Source: Alphaproteobacteria bacterium
Lineage (GTDB): Bacteria; Pseudomonadota; Alphaproteobacteria; Ferrovibrionales; Ferrovibrionaceae
Direction of reading: 5' to 3'
Assembly: GCA_017307375.1 (NCBI GenBank)
Contig: JAFKFH010000004.1
Location: 558,001-622,000, forward strand
DNA: 64,000 nt
Shown here piece after piece: positions 45,799-55,566 of the stretch. Under the pieces are notes generated by a model, which was not told where the DNA came from, did not search any database, and was given only the letters and a program-made list of their open reading frames with translations. Numbering within the stretch: position 1 is the first letter of the stretch; each line of letters opens with the position of its first letter. Both the position numbers and the translations under genes were made by a program.

Positions 45799-45820
45799 TA
45801 GCGGCCGTCGGGCGCAGACT

Positions 45821-47011
45821 ATGACGATGGACAGGCGCGGTTTCATCCTGGTGATGGATTCCTTCGGGCTCGGCGGCGCGCCCGACGCCGATGCGTTCGG
45901 CGATACCGGCGCCGATACCTTCGGCCATATCTTCGCCGCCACGCCGGACTTGAGGCTGCCCGCGCTCGAGCGCCTCGGCCTGCATGCCGCGCATGGCGAT
46001 TCGATCGGGCGCCCGCTTGCTGCAGATGGGGCCGAGGGGATTTTCGGCTTTGCCACCGAGGCCTCGCGCGGCAAGGATACGCCGTCCGGCCACTGGGAGA
46101 TGGCGGGCGCCCCGGTTGCGTTCGATTGGGGCTATTTCCCGGACCAGACCCCGAGTTTTCCGCCTGAGCTTGTCGCCGCGCTGATCCGCGAAGCCGGGTT
46201 GCCGGGCATCCTCGGCAATTGCCATGCCTCGGGCACCGAGATCATCGAGCGCCTGGGGACCGAGCATATCGCGACCGGCAGGCCGATCTGCTACACCTCG
46301 GCCGACAGCGTCTTCCAGATCGCCGCCCACGAAGACCATTTCGGTCTCGAGCGTCTCTATGCGGTCTGCCGCATCGCGCGGCGTCTCGTCGATCCCTACA
46401 ATATCGGCCGGATCATCGCGCGGCCCTTCGTCGGTACGCCCGGCAGCTTCCGCCGCACCGGCAATCGCAAGGACCTGGCGGTGATGCCGCCCGAACCGAC
46501 ATTGCTCGACCGCCTGACGGAGGTGGGCAGGGCGGTGCGGTCGATTGGCAAGATCGGCGACATCTTCGCCCATTCCGGCACCGGCGAGGAGATCAAGGCC
46601 GACGGCAATGCCGCGCTGATGCAGGCGACGCTGGAGGCAGCGGCGGCCACCCCGGCGGGTTCGCTGACCCTGACCAACTTCGTGGACTTCGATACGCTGT
46701 ACGGCCATCGCCGCGATGTTGCCGGGTATGCGGCCGCGCTGGAAACCTTCGATGCCTGGCTGCCGCGCTTTCGGGCCATGATGCGGCCCGGTGACGTCGC
46801 CATCATCACGGCGGATCATGGCTGTGATCCGACCTGGCGCGGTTCCGACCATACGCGCGAGAACGTGCCCGTGCTGGCCTTCGGGCCCGGCATCGCGGGG
46901 CGGCGCCTCGGCCGCCGCGACGGGTTTGCGGATATCGGCCAGACACTTGCCGCCCATCTCGGCATCGCGCCGCTCGCGCATGGCAAGGCGTTCGACCTCG
47001 GGAGGGGATAG
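45821..47011 (+). CDS. deoB: phosphopentomutase
   Basis: A 396-residue alkaline-phosphatase-fold mutase that converts (deoxy)ribose 1-phosphate to the 5-phosphate. Metal ligands occur in [12 protein letters not shown] and in [17 protein letters not shown]. The phospho-acceptor Thr is in [12 protein letters not shown]. The ATG at 45821 is used (another at 45827), 22 bp after deoA. It completes the path from deoxynucleosides to 2-deoxyribose 5-phosphate; the aldolase deoC is not in the window. Confidence 0.95.
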   Translation: MTMDRRGFILVMDSFGLGGAPDADAFGDTGADTFGHIFAATPDLRLPALERLGLHAAHGDSIGRPLAADGAEGIFGFATEASRGKDTPSGHWEMAGAPVAFDWGYFPDQTPSFPPELVAALIREAGLPGILGNCHASGTEIIERLGTEHIATGRPICYTSADSVFQIAAHEDHFGLERLYAVCRIARRLVDPYNIGRIIARPFVGTPGSFRRTGNRKDLAVMPPEPTLLDRLTEVGRAVRSIGKIGDIFAHSGTGEEIKADGNAALMQATLEAAAATPAGSLTLTNFVDFDTLYGHRRDVAGYAAALETFDAWLPRFRAMMRPGDVAIITADHGCDPTWRGSDHTRENVPVLAFGPGIAGRRLGRRDGFADIGQTLAAHLGIAPLAHGKAFDLGRG

Positions 47012-47020
47012 CGGGGGTCC

Positions 47021-47854
47021 ATGTGTCGGACAGCGGTTCTCGTGCTCGTCTGGCTGCTGAGTATGGGAACCCTCGCCGCGGCCGACCCGTGGGGGCAGGT
47101 GACCCCGACGGTCGGTTTCATGCCGGGCGCGCCCTATCGCGATTGCGACGAGGCCTGCCCCGAGATGATCGAGCTGCCGCCCGGCAGCTTCACCATGGGC
47201 GCGATCGGACTGAACGCCGACGAAGGGCCACCCCATCCGGTAACGATCGCCTATCCGATCGCCGTCGGACGCTACGAGGTCACCTTCGGGGAGTGGGATG
47301 CCTGTGTCCGCGACGGCGGCTGCAACCGGCACATGCCCGGCGACAACGGCTGGGGGCGTGGCCGTCGCCCGGCGATGAACGTGTCATGGCTCGATGCCCA
47401 GGCCTACGTCCAGTGGCTGCGGCGCAAGACCGGAAAACCCTATCGCCTGCTCAGCGAGGCGGAATGGGAATACGCGGCCCGCGCCGGCTCATCCGCCGAT
47501 TATGACTGGGGCGACGAGATCGAGCGCAACCGCGCCAATTGCAACGGTTGCGGCAGCCCGTGGGACAATCAGCGCACCGCTCCCGCCGGATCGTTTCGAC
47601 CGAACGCCTTCGGGCTGTTCGACATGCACGGCAATGTCTGGGAATGGGTCGAGGATTGCTACCGCGAAACCTATTTCGACACGCCTGATGACGGCCGGGC
47701 GGTCAGCCCGCCGGTCTGCCGCTACCGGGTGCTGCGTGGCGGGTCATGGGATTTTGGTCCCGCGATGCTGCGCGCGCCGTATCGCTTCTTCTCGCTGCCC
47801 GACTATCGCTACGATGCCATCGGTTTTCGTGTCGCCTACGCCGTGATGCAATAA
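47021..47854 (+). CDS. secreted SUMF1/formylglycine-enzyme-fold protein
   Basis: A 277-residue protein with a signal peptide (MCRTAVLVLVWLLSMGTLAAA) and a SUMF1-type domain: PGSFTMGAIG, a PVGRYEVTFGEWDAC-like segment, LLSEAEWEYAARAG, and the C-terminal VLRGGSWDFGPAMLRAPYRF and GFRV. The active-site cysteine pair of true formylglycine-generating enzymes is missing (RAPYR in place of RCAAR), so sulfatase activation is unlikely. Many such proteins have unknown roles in the periplasm. It lies 9 bp after deoB but need not be functionally linked. Confidence 0.82.
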   Translation: MCRTAVLVLVWLLSMGTLAAADPWGQVTPTVGFMPGAPYRDCDEACPEMIELPPGSFTMGAIGLNADEGPPHPVTIAYPIAVGRYEVTFGEWDACVRDGGCNRHMPGDNGWGRGRRPAMNVSWLDAQAYVQWLRRKTGKPYRLLSEAEWEYAARAGSSADYDWGDEIERNRANCNGCGSPWDNQRTAPAGSFRPNAFGLFDMHGNVWEWVEDCYRETYFDTPDDGRAVSPPVCRYRVLRGGSWDFGPAMLRAPYRFFSLPDYRYDAIGFRVAYAVMQ

Positions 47855-47941
47855 GGATCGGCGGTTGCACCGAATCGCGTCCTCGTGGCACAAAGCAGGG
47901 AGGCGCGCGGGCGCCAGATCCTTTCGATCCAAGGAATGCTT

Positions 47942-49123
47942 ATGGCCTTTAGCCGCTGGTTGCGTGCCTCTGCCCTGATTCTAGCCGCATTAACCATGAC
48001 GCAGTGTGCCCCCGAGGGCACGACCCCTGCGACCGGCAGTCAGGTTGCAAGCCAGCCCAGCGTCGATGCCGATGGGTTCCCCGTCGCTGCCGCGGCCCCG
48101 CGCGGCGGCATCGACAGCCAGACGCTGGCGCCCCCGCCGGGCGTCAAGGCCGCGCCGCCGCCTCCCCAGCAGGCGCCGGCCTCGACCGCGGCAGTCGGTG
48201 CGCCGCCGGTCATCCATAACCCCAAGCCTTTTCCGGCCTGGGTCGCCGATCTGCGCAAGGAAGCGCTGGGCAAAGGCATTTCGGGACCGGTGTTCGACCG
48301 CGCCTTCCGCGGCGCCCAGCCGATCCCCCGGATCATCGAACTCGATCGCAAGCAGCCCGAATTCTCGCTGACTCTCGACCAGTATCTCGACCGCGTGGTC
48401 AACAACGCCCGGGTCGAAAAGGGCAAGCAGATGCTGCGCGAGAACCGCGGCCTGCTGAACAAGGTTGCCGAGAAATACGGCGTGGCGCCGCGCTACGTGG
48501 TTGCGCTTTGGGGAATCGAGACCGATTTCGGCCGACTTACCGGCGGCTTCAAGGTGGTACCGGCACTGGCCACGCTCGCCTATGACGGCCGGCGGTCGCT
48601 CTACTTCCGCAACGAGTTGATCAATGCCTTGAAGATCCTCGAGCGCGACAAGTTCGAGCCGGACGAGTTCACCGGGTCATGGGCGGGGGCGATGGGCCAG
48701 AACCAGTTCATGCCGTCGACCTATCTCAGCTACGCGGTCGATTTCGACGGTGACGCCCGTGCCGACATCTGGCGCTCGCGCGGCGATGTCTTTGCCTCGA
48801 CCTCGAACTACCTGTCGCGGATCGGCTGGAAAGGCGACGAGGGCTGGGGGCGCGAGGTCAAGCTGCCGCCGGGTTTCGATGCCGCTCTGGTCAACACCGA
48901 TGCCGAGAAGACGGTGGCCGAATGGGGTGCGGTTGGCGTGCGTAGCCTGAACGGCCAACCGCTGGCGGCGGCGCAGACCCGGGCAATGCTGGTGGTGCCG
49001 TCGAACGGGCAGGGCCGGGCGTTCCTGGCCTACACGAACTTCCGCGTCATCATGAAGTGGAACAAGTCCACCAGCTTCGCGATCGCGGTCGGCACCCTTG
49101 CCGATCGGATCGGCGACGGCTAG
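47942..49123 (+). CDS. MltB-type lytic murein transglycosylase
   Basis: About 393 residues. A hydrophobic N-terminus (SRWLRASALILAALTMTQC) acts as a secretion signal. The Cys after TMTQ could be lipidated but the lipobox is weak. A Pro/Ala-rich linker (30-90) leads to the SLT_2 catalytic domain, with Glu193 in ALWGIETDFGRLTGGF and WAGAMGQNQFMPSTYLSYAVD. It cleaves peptidoglycan glycan strands, leaving anhydro-muropeptides. ATG 47942 with AAGGA is chosen over upstream GTG 47885 and ATG 47936. rlpA and dacC follow on the same strand. Confidence 0.9.
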   Translation: MAFSRWLRASALILAALTMTQCAPEGTTPATGSQVASQPSVDADGFPVAAAAPRGGIDSQTLAPPPGVKAAPPPPQQAPASTAAVGAPPVIHNPKPFPAWVADLRKEALGKGISGPVFDRAFRGAQPIPRIIELDRKQPEFSLTLDQYLDRVVNNARVEKGKQMLRENRGLLNKVAEKYGVAPRYVVALWGIETDFGRLTGGFKVVPALATLAYDGRRSLYFRNELINALKILERDKFEPDEFTGSWAGAMGQNQFMPSTYLSYAVDFDGDARADIWRSRGDVFASTSNYLSRIGWKGDEGWGREVKLPPGFDAALVNTDAEKTVAEWGAVGVRSLNGQPLAAAQTRAMLVVPSNGQGRAFLAYTNFRVIMKWNKSTSFAIAVGTLADRIGDG

Positions 49124-49165
49124 ATTTTGTGAATATCTGGGCGAAAATAGCGGGGTCGCCACCAG

Positions 49166-50161
49166 ATGATGCGGGCTAGGGATCTACGGGCTGTCACGGC
49201 GCTTGTCGCGCTGGCCGCACTCGGCTTGGGGGGCTGTGCCGAAACCAAGCTGGTCGGCGCGGGTGCCAAGTCGGCCGCCAAGCCTGCGGGCACGACGGCC
49301 CAGGCGGCGCCTGGCAAGGGCGTCTACAAGGTCGGCAATCCCTATCAGGTTGCTGGCGTCTGGTATTACCCGAAAGAAAATCCGAAATACGACGAGACCG
49401 GCATCGCCTCGTGGTACGGGCCCGGGTTCCACGGCAAGTACACCGCCAACGGCGAAGCCTACGACATGAACGATCTGACGGCGGCCCACCAGACGCTGCC
49501 GATGCCGGTTTTCGTGCGGGTGACGAACCTGGAGAACGGGCGCTCGATCGTCGTGCGCGTCAACGATCGCGGCCCCTTCGCCAACGGACGCATCATCGAC
49601 ATGTCGCGACGCGGCGCCCAGTTGCTCGGCTTCGAGCAGAAGGGCACCGCGCGTGTCCGCGTCCAGTTCATCGAGAACGCGCCGCTCGAGGGCGGGACGA
49701 TGGTCGCCCAGGGTGACGAACCGCAGCCGCAGGTGGCGGCCGCGCCACGCGGCGATATCGGCGTCCAGACCCTGGCGCCGCCGCCGACCGTTCCGAGCCG
49801 GACGGCCGCTGGCAAGCCGCCTCCGCCGCAATTGCAGCCGACGACACCGCCCGCCCCGCAGACCCGTGTGGTCACCGCCGATATTCCGCCGGACTACACC
49901 GCCCAGACTGTCCGCGTCGAGCCGGTCAAGCAGACCAATATCTACATCCAGGCCGGTGCCTTCACGGTGTTCGACAACGCCAATCGCCAGTCGGCGAAGA
50001 TCGGGCGGTTCGGCCCGACGCGGGTCACGCAGACCGTCGTCAACGGCACCGATTTCTATCGTGTGCGGCTTGGTCCGATCGATTCCGTCGAGCGGGCCGA
50101 TCAGTTGCTGAGCCAGATGATCGCCGGCGGCGAGACGCAGGCGCATATCGTGGTGGAGTAA
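49166..50161 (+). CDS. rlpA: RlpA-type septal ring lytic transglycosylase lipoprotein
   Basis: A 331-residue outer-membrane lipoprotein (signal VALAALGLGGC). The RlpA double-psi barrel lies at about 75-165 (GIASWYGPGFHGKYTANGE, then RVNDRGPFANGRIIDMSRR), a Pro-rich linker at 190-245, and a C-terminal SPOR domain at about 255-331 (IYIQAGAFTVFDNANR) that binds denuded glycan at the septum. It acts in daughter-cell separation. The ATG at 49166 is followed by a second at 49169. Confidence 0.94.
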   Translation: MMRARDLRAVTALVALAALGLGGCAETKLVGAGAKSAAKPAGTTAQAAPGKGVYKVGNPYQVAGVWYYPKENPKYDETGIASWYGPGFHGKYTANGEAYDMNDLTAAHQTLPMPVFVRVTNLENGRSIVVRVNDRGPFANGRIIDMSRRGAQLLGFEQKGTARVRVQFIENAPLEGGTMVAQGDEPQPQVAAAPRGDIGVQTLAPPPTVPSRTAAGKPPPPQLQPTTPPAPQTRVVTADIPPDYTAQTVRVEPVKQTNIYIQAGAFTVFDNANRQSAKIGRFGPTRVTQTVVNGTDFYRVRLGPIDSVERADQLLSQMIAGGETQAHIVVE

Positions 50162-50232
50162 GTTCAGTGGTCATGGTTTCGCCGCGTTGTCGGACTAACA
50201 GGACCGCACGGTCAACGAGGGGGGTATCCGCC

Positions 50233-51411
50233 ATGTCCATCATCGCACGGCTGGGGCGCGTCCTGTTCGTTGCCTCCGCCATTCTCGGACTCGGCCCTGC
50301 CATTGCCATGGCACAGGGCTTCGAGACCGCTGCGCGCCAGGCGTTCATGGTCGATTTCCAGACCGGCGCGGTGATGTACAACAAGAACGGCGACGAACTG
50401 ATGCCGCCGTCGTCGATGTCCAAGCTGATGACGGCGTTCATGGTGTTCGAGCGCCTCGCCGCCGGCACCCTGCATATGACCGACCAGATGGGCGTTTCGG
50501 AAAAGGCGTGGAAGACCGGCGGGTCGAAGATGTTCGTCCATGTCGGCGACCGCGTGTCGGTCGAAGATCTGCTGCGCGGCGTCATCATCCAGTCGGGCAA
50601 CGATGCCTGCGTCGTGCTCGCCGAGGGGCTTGCCGGCAGCGAGGAGCGTTTTGCCGAGCAGATGACGGCCCGTGCCCGTGAACTCGGCATGAGCAAGAGC
50701 GTGTTCAAGAACGCGACCGGCCTGCCCCAGGACGGCCACTTGATGACCCCGCGCGAACTGGCCTTGCTGGCGCGCGAGATCATCATCCGCTTTCCGCAAT
50801 TCTATCGCTTCTATTCCGAGATCAGCTTCACCTACAACAATATCAAGCAGGGCAACCGCAACCCGCTGCTCTACAAGAACACCGGCGCGGACGGCATGAA
50901 GACCGGCCATACCGACGCGGCCGGCTACGGCCTGACGGCTTCGGCCAAGCGCGACGGCCGGCGCATCATCATGGTGGTCAACGGCTTGAAGTCGATGAAC
51001 GAGCGGTCGCGGGAATCCGAGCGCCTGCTCGACTGGGGCTTCAACGAGTTCGACACCTACAAGATCTTCTCCCCCGGACAGGTCGTCGATACCGCCGGCG
51101 TCTGGCTCGGCGTGCAGCCGTCCGTGCCGCTGACCGTTTCGAAGGAAACTTACGTCACCCTGTCTAAGCGCGACCGCCCGGGGCTCAAGGTCACCGCCGT
51201 GTGGGACAACCCGATTCCGGCGCCGATCCAGGCGGGCCAGCCGGTCGGCCGCCTGCTGATCGCGGCCCCCGAGATGGACCGGCTGGAACAACCCAGGCAG
51301 ATCGAGGTGCCGCTGGTGGCGGCCGGCCCGGTCGACCGGCTCGGTTTCGCCGGCCGCATCCAGGCGACACTTCTCAGCCTCGTCGGGCTGAACAAAGTCG
51401 CCGCGCCATGA
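50233..51411 (+). CDS. dacC: D-alanyl-D-alanine carboxypeptidase (PBP5/6 type)
   Basis: A 392-residue periplasmic enzyme that trims the terminal D-Ala of peptidoglycan. A signal peptide (AILGLGPAIAMAQG) precedes the catalytic domain. The motifs are Ser61-x-x-Lys64 (SMSK), Ser121-Gly-Asn123 and Lys223-Thr-Gly225 (KTGH). A C-terminal PBP5-type beta domain and a final amphipathic anchor helix (LGFAGRIQATLLSLVGL) follow. GAGGGGGG lies before the ATG at 50233; the frame extends upstream without support. Its stop overlaps the tmk ATG. Confidence 0.94.
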   Translation: MSIIARLGRVLFVASAILGLGPAIAMAQGFETAARQAFMVDFQTGAVMYNKNGDELMPPSSMSKLMTAFMVFERLAAGTLHMTDQMGVSEKAWKTGGSKMFVHVGDRVSVEDLLRGVIIQSGNDACVVLAEGLAGSEERFAEQMTARARELGMSKSVFKNATGLPQDGHLMTPRELALLAREIIIRFPQFYRFYSEISFTYNNIKQGNRNPLLYKNTGADGMKTGHTDAAGYGLTASAKRDGRRIIMVVNGLKSMNERSRESERLLDWGFNEFDTYKIFSPGQVVDTAGVWLGVQPSVPLTVSKETYVTLSKRDRPGLKVTAVWDNPIPAPIQAGQPVGRLLIAAPEMDRLEQPRQIEVPLVAAGPVDRLGFAGRIQATLLSLVGLNKVAAP

Positions 51412-52067
51412 CGGCCGGCGGCCGCGCAGGCCGCCAGCCCGGCCGCTTCATCACCATCGAAGGCGGCGAGGGGGCCGGCAAGTCGACCCAGATCGCGCTT
51501 CTCGTCGCCCGCCTCGAGGCGGGCGGCAAGACCGTGCGGCGGACGCGTGAACCAGGCGGCTCGCCGGGCGCCGAAGCGATCCGCAACCTCGTCGTCACCG
51601 GCGCCGGGGATCGCTGGGACGGAGTGACCGAGGCGCTGCTGATGTTCGCCGCCCGGCGCGATCACCTGCGCGCGACGGTCTGGCCGGCGCTCGAACGGGG
51701 CGAGTGGGTCGTCTCCGACCGGTTTGCCGATTCTTCGATGGCCTACCAGGGCTATGCCCGCGGGATCGGCCCCGGGAAGATCGCCGAACTCTATGCCTGG
51801 ACGCTCGGCGATTTTCGCCCGGACCTGACCCTGATTCTCGACCTGCCGGTGGAAATCGGCCTCGCCCGGGCCCGGGCCCGGGCCGGCGACGAGCAGCGTT
51901 TCGAAGGCCTCGACCTCGACTTCCACCGCCGGCTGTCGGCGGGCTTCCACGCCATCGCCGCCGCCGAACCCGATCGCTGCCGGCTGGTCGACGGTTCCGG
52001 CGACATCGACGGTACTGCCGCCCTGATCTGGGCTGCGGTCGCCGAGCGCTTCGACCTGGGCAGATGA
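51408..52067 (+). CDS. tmk: thymidylate kinase
   Basis: A 219-residue dTMP kinase. P-loop GGEGAGKST at 19-27, the DRE-type site RTREPGGSPGA, and the DRFADSSMAYQG motif that binds dTMP. ATGA overlaps join it to dacC upstream and holB downstream, an order conserved in alphaproteobacteria. Confidence 0.95.
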   Translation: MTAGGRAGRQPGRFITIEGGEGAGKSTQIALLVARLEAGGKTVRRTREPGGSPGAEAIRNLVVTGAGDRWDGVTEALLMFAARRDHLRATVWPALERGEWVVSDRFADSSMAYQGYARGIGPGKIAELYAWTLGDFRPDLTLILDLPVEIGLARARARAGDEQRFEGLDLDFHRRLSAGFHAIAAAEPDRCRLVDGSGDIDGTAALIWAAVAERFDLGR

Positions 52068-53173
52068 GCGATTTCGATCCATCCCAGGATCCGACGCACG
52101 CTGCCCGGACCGCTACCGCGCTGATCGGGCACGGCGAGGCCGAGCGCACGTTGCTCGACGCCTTCAATTCTGGTCGGCTGCCCCATGCCTGGCTGTTCAC
52201 CGGTCCCAAGGGTATCGGCAAGGCGACGCTGGCCTTCCGTTTTGCCCGGTTCATCCTGAAGCAGAAGGAGGCCGGGGCGGGCGCGTTTTCGATGTTCGAC
52301 GAGCCGGCGCCGACCTCGCTGGACGTATCGCCCGACGACCCGCTGTTCGCCCGTGTCGCTTCCGGGGCGGCGGACCTCGTCACCATCACCCGCTCCTGGG
52401 ACGACAAGGCCAAGCGCTGGCGCAAGGAAATCGGCGTCAACGATATCCGCCGGCTGCAGCCATTCTTCCATTCGACCGCCGCCGAAGATGGCTGGCGGGT
52501 CGTGATCGTCGATGCGGCCGACGAAATGAATCGTAATGCAGCCAATGGGCTGCTGAAGATTCTTGAGGAGCCGCCGCAGCGCGCGTTGCTGCTGCTGCTG
52601 GCCCATGCCCCGGGCGGTCTGCTGCCGACCATCCGGTCGCGCTGCCGCGTGCTGAAACTGCGCCCGCTCGGCGAGGACGACACCATCGCGGTGCTGTCGC
52701 GCTGCCTGCCGGACAGCGAGCGCGACGAGCGCTTGGCGCTGGCCCGGCTGGCGGAGGGCGCGCCGGGCCGCGCCGTCGCACTGCACGAGGCCGGCGGCCT
52801 CGACCTCTACCGCCAGATCGTCGATCTCGTCGCGAACCTCCCGCGCATCGACGCCGTCAAGCTGCATGCCTTCGGCGACAAGCTCGCCCGCAAGGGCGAG
52901 GAGGGGGCGTGGCAGGTGTTCACCGACCTGCTGGGCTGGTGGCTGGCGCGCGGGGTGCGGGCCGCGGCATCCGGGGTCATGCCGCCGCCGATCGTGCCGG
53001 GGGAGACGCAGGCCCTGACCATCCTGCCCGAACGCTGCGGCCTTGATCGCTCGGTGGAGGTGTGGGAGAACGTCTCCGGCCTGATCGCCCGAGCCGACAG
53101 CGTCAACCTCGACAAGAAGCAGGTGGTGCTGAACGTCTTCTCCCTTCTGGAGCGGGCGGCCAAACCTGCCTGA
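52064..53173 (+). CDS. holB: DNA polymerase III delta-prime subunit
   Basis: A 369-residue clamp-loader subunit with AAA+ fold. The N-terminal loop LFTGPKGIGKATLAFRF lies at about 44-60. The LLKILEEPP segment and the LLPTIRSRCRVLKL sensor region follow. No zinc cysteines are seen in the lid. It starts within the tmk stop. Followed 48 bp later by metG. Confidence 0.93.
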   Translation: MSDFDPSQDPTHAARTATALIGHGEAERTLLDAFNSGRLPHAWLFTGPKGIGKATLAFRFARFILKQKEAGAGAFSMFDEPAPTSLDVSPDDPLFARVASGAADLVTITRSWDDKAKRWRKEIGVNDIRRLQPFFHSTAAEDGWRVVIVDAADEMNRNAANGLLKILEEPPQRALLLLLAHAPGGLLPTIRSRCRVLKLRPLGEDDTIAVLSRCLPDSERDERLALARLAEGAPGRAVALHEAGGLDLYRQIVDLVANLPRIDAVKLHAFGDKLARKGEEGAWQVFTDLLGWWLARGVRAAASGVMPPPIVPGETQALTILPERCGLDRSVEVWENVSGLIARADSVNLDKKQVVLNVFSLLERAAKPA

Positions 53174-53221
53174 TGATGGTAGGTTCCTGATTTTCCACGC
53201 CTGTTCTGAATCGGTTGAGCC

Positions 53222-54769
53222 ATGCCGCAAAGCTTTTACGTCACCACGCCGATCTACTACGTCAACGACAAGCCGCATATCGGCCATGCCTACACGACGC
53301 TGGCCTGCGACGTGCTGGCCCGGTTCAAGCGGCTGGACGGCTATGACGTGATGTTCCTGACCGGCACCGACGAGCATGGGCAGAAGGTCGAGAAGTCCGC
53401 CGCGGCCGCCGGCAAGGAACCCAAGGCGTTCTGCGACGAGGTCAGCCAGTCGTTCCGTGATCTGGCCAAGCTGCTCAACATCTCGAACGACCAGTTCATC
53501 CGGACGACCGAGCCGCGCCATTACGCTGCCTGCCAGGCGCTGTGGCAGCGCCTGATCGAATCCGGCGACATCTATCTCGGCCAGTACGAGGGGTGGTACG
53601 CGGTCCGCGACGAAGCCTTCTACGGCGAGGACGAACTGGAGAAGCGCGAGGACGGCAAATTCTACGCGCCCTCGGGCGCCCCGGTCGAGTGGGTGGTCGA
53701 GCCGTCCTATTTCTTCCGCCTGTCGGCCTGGGGCGACCGGCTGCTCAAGTTCTACGACGAGCATCCGGGCTTCATCCTGCCGGCGAGCCGCCGCAACGAG
53801 GTGGTGTCGTTCGTCAAGGGGGGCCTGAAGGACCTGTCGGTCTCCCGCACCTCGTTCAAATGGGGCGTGCCGGTACCGGGCGACGAGGCCCATGTCATGT
53901 ATGTCTGGCTCGACGCGCTGACCAACTACATCACCGCCGTCGGCTATCCGGATACCGGAAACGATGCTTTCCGGCGCTACTGGCCGGCCGACCTGCACAT
54001 GGTCGGCAAGGATATCGTGCGCTTTCATGCGGTCTACTGGCCGGCCTTCCTGATGGCGGCCGGCGTCGCGCCGCCCAAGCGCGTCTTCGCCCACGGCTGG
54101 TGGACCAACGAGGGGCAGAAGATTTCGAAGTCGCTCGGCAACGTGATCGACCCGGTCGAACTGGTCTCGACCTTCGGGCTCGATCAGACCCGCTACTTCC
54201 TGATGCGCGAAGTGCCGTTCGGCAATGACGGCGACTATAGCCGCCGCGGCATGATCAACCGGATCAATGGCGAACTGGCCAACGGCTTCGGCAATCTGGC
54301 GCAGCGGACGCTGTCGTTCATCGCCAAGAATGCCGAGGCCCGGGTGCCGCAGCCCGGCGCCCTGTCGGAATCCGATCAAGCCCTGCTGGCCGAAGCGCAC
54401 AGCCTGGTCGAGCGGATGCGCATGTCGCTCGCCGACCAAGCCATCCATGTCGCGCTGCAGCAATGGTGGGATCTCGTCGATTCCGCCAATCGCTATATCG
54501 ATGTCGAGGCGCCCTGGACGCTCAAGAAGACCGATCCGGCGCGGATGCTGACCGTGCTCTGGGTGCTGGCCGAGACGATCCGGCATCTGGCGGTCCTAGC
54601 CCAGCCCTTCGTGCCCGACGGAGCGGCCAGGGTCCTGGACCTGCTGGCCGTCGGCCCCGACAGCCGCGGCTTCGCCGGACTGGGCGACGGCGGGGCCCTG
54701 GTGCCCGGCACCGGCCTGCCCGTGCCGCAGGGTATCTTCCCGCGTTACGTCGAGCCGGCGGCCGGCTGA
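53222..54769 (+). CDS. metG: methionyl-tRNA synthetase
   Basis: A 515-residue class I synthetase. The HIGH motif is PHIGHAYTTL near residue 17 and the KMSKS loop is KISKSLGNVI near 300. The connective domain lacks the CxxC zinc knuckles of the E. coli-type enzyme, and there is no C-terminal tRNA-binding extension, so this is the short bacterial type. The stop overlaps the tatD-like ATG by one base. Confidence 0.96.
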   Translation: MPQSFYVTTPIYYVNDKPHIGHAYTTLACDVLARFKRLDGYDVMFLTGTDEHGQKVEKSAAAAGKEPKAFCDEVSQSFRDLAKLLNISNDQFIRTTEPRHYAACQALWQRLIESGDIYLGQYEGWYAVRDEAFYGEDELEKREDGKFYAPSGAPVEWVVEPSYFFRLSAWGDRLLKFYDEHPGFILPASRRNEVVSFVKGGLKDLSVSRTSFKWGVPVPGDEAHVMYVWLDALTNYITAVGYPDTGNDAFRRYWPADLHMVGKDIVRFHAVYWPAFLMAAGVAPPKRVFAHGWWTNEGQKISKSLGNVIDPVELVSTFGLDQTRYFLMREVPFGNDGDYSRRGMINRINGELANGFGNLAQRTLSFIAKNAEARVPQPGALSESDQALLAEAHSLVERMRMSLADQAIHVALQQWWDLVDSANRYIDVEAPWTLKKTDPARMLTVLWVLAETIRHLAVLAQPFVPDGAARVLDLLAVGPDSRGFAGLGDGGALVPGTGLPVPQGIFPRYVEPAAG

Positions 54770-55566
54770 TGACGCTGATCGACAGCCATTGCCACCTCGA
54801 CTATTTCGCCGCGGGGCCGGAGCGGGACGACATCGTCAATCGTGCGCGCGCCGCCGGCGTGCGCACGATGCTGACCATCGGGACCAAGTTGCACGACTTT
54901 CCCGCGGTACGCGCCATCGCCGAGAGCGATCCCGACATCTGGTGCACCGTGGGTCTGCATCCGCACGAGGCGGACAAGGAGCCCGACATCGATGCCGCGC
55001 GGCTGATCGCCGAGGCCGCCCATCCCAAGGTCGTCGGGGTCGGCGAGACCGGGCTCGACTATTTCTACGATCATTCCGACCGGGACCAGCAGCAGCGGTC
55101 GTTCCGCGCCCATCTGCAGGCGGCGCGCGCGACCGGCCTGCCCGTCGTCATCCATACCCGCGATGCCGACGACGATACCTGTGCCATTCTCAAGGACGAG
55201 ATGGGGCAGGGCGCCTTCGGCGGCCTGATCCACTGCTTCACCTCGTCGGCGGCACTGGCGCGCACCGCGCTCGACCTGGGCCTCTCGATCTCGCTGTCCG
55301 GGATCGTCACGTTCAAGAACGCCGGCGATATCCGCGAAACCGCCCGCTTCATCCCTCGCGACCGGCTGCTGGTCGAAACCGATTCTCCCTATCTCGCCCC
55401 GGTGCCGAAGCGCGGCCAGAAGAACGAGCCGGCCTTCGTCGTCCATACCGCCGCGTTCCTGGCCAAGGAACTCGGCATGGCCAACGAGGAATTGGCCGAA
55501 CTGACGACCGCCAACTTCTTCCGGCTGTTCTCCAAGGCGCAACCGCACGCCGGCAAGACCGCATGA
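54769..55566 (+). CDS. TatD-family metal-dependent hydrolase
   Basis: A 265-residue TIM-barrel protein of the amidohydrolase superfamily, usually annotated as a DNase. The metal ligands begin with SHCHLDYF, then GVGETGLDYFYDHSD, PVVIHTRDADDDT, LIHCFTSS and ETDSPYLAP. Family members are 3'-5' exonucleases. The real start is the ATG at 54769, inside the metG stop; a longer frame upstream overlaps metG. Its stop overlaps the next ATG. Confidence 0.93.
   Translation: MTLIDSHCHLDYFAAGPERDDIVNRARAAGVRTMLTIGTKLHDFPAVRAIAESDPDIWCTVGLHPHEADKEPDIDAARLIAEAAHPKVVGVGETGLDYFYDHSDRDQQQRSFRAHLQAARATGLPVVIHTRDADDDTCAILKDEMGQGAFGGLIHCFTSSAALARTALDLGLSISLSGIVTFKNAGDIRETARFIPRDRLLVETDSPYLAPVPKRGQKNEPAFVVHTAAFLAKELGMANEELAELTTANFFRLFSKAQPHAGKTA

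Noticed and set aside
51791-54586. Minus-strand open frame of 931 codons
   Set aside because: Antisense shadow spanning parts of tmk, holB and metG.
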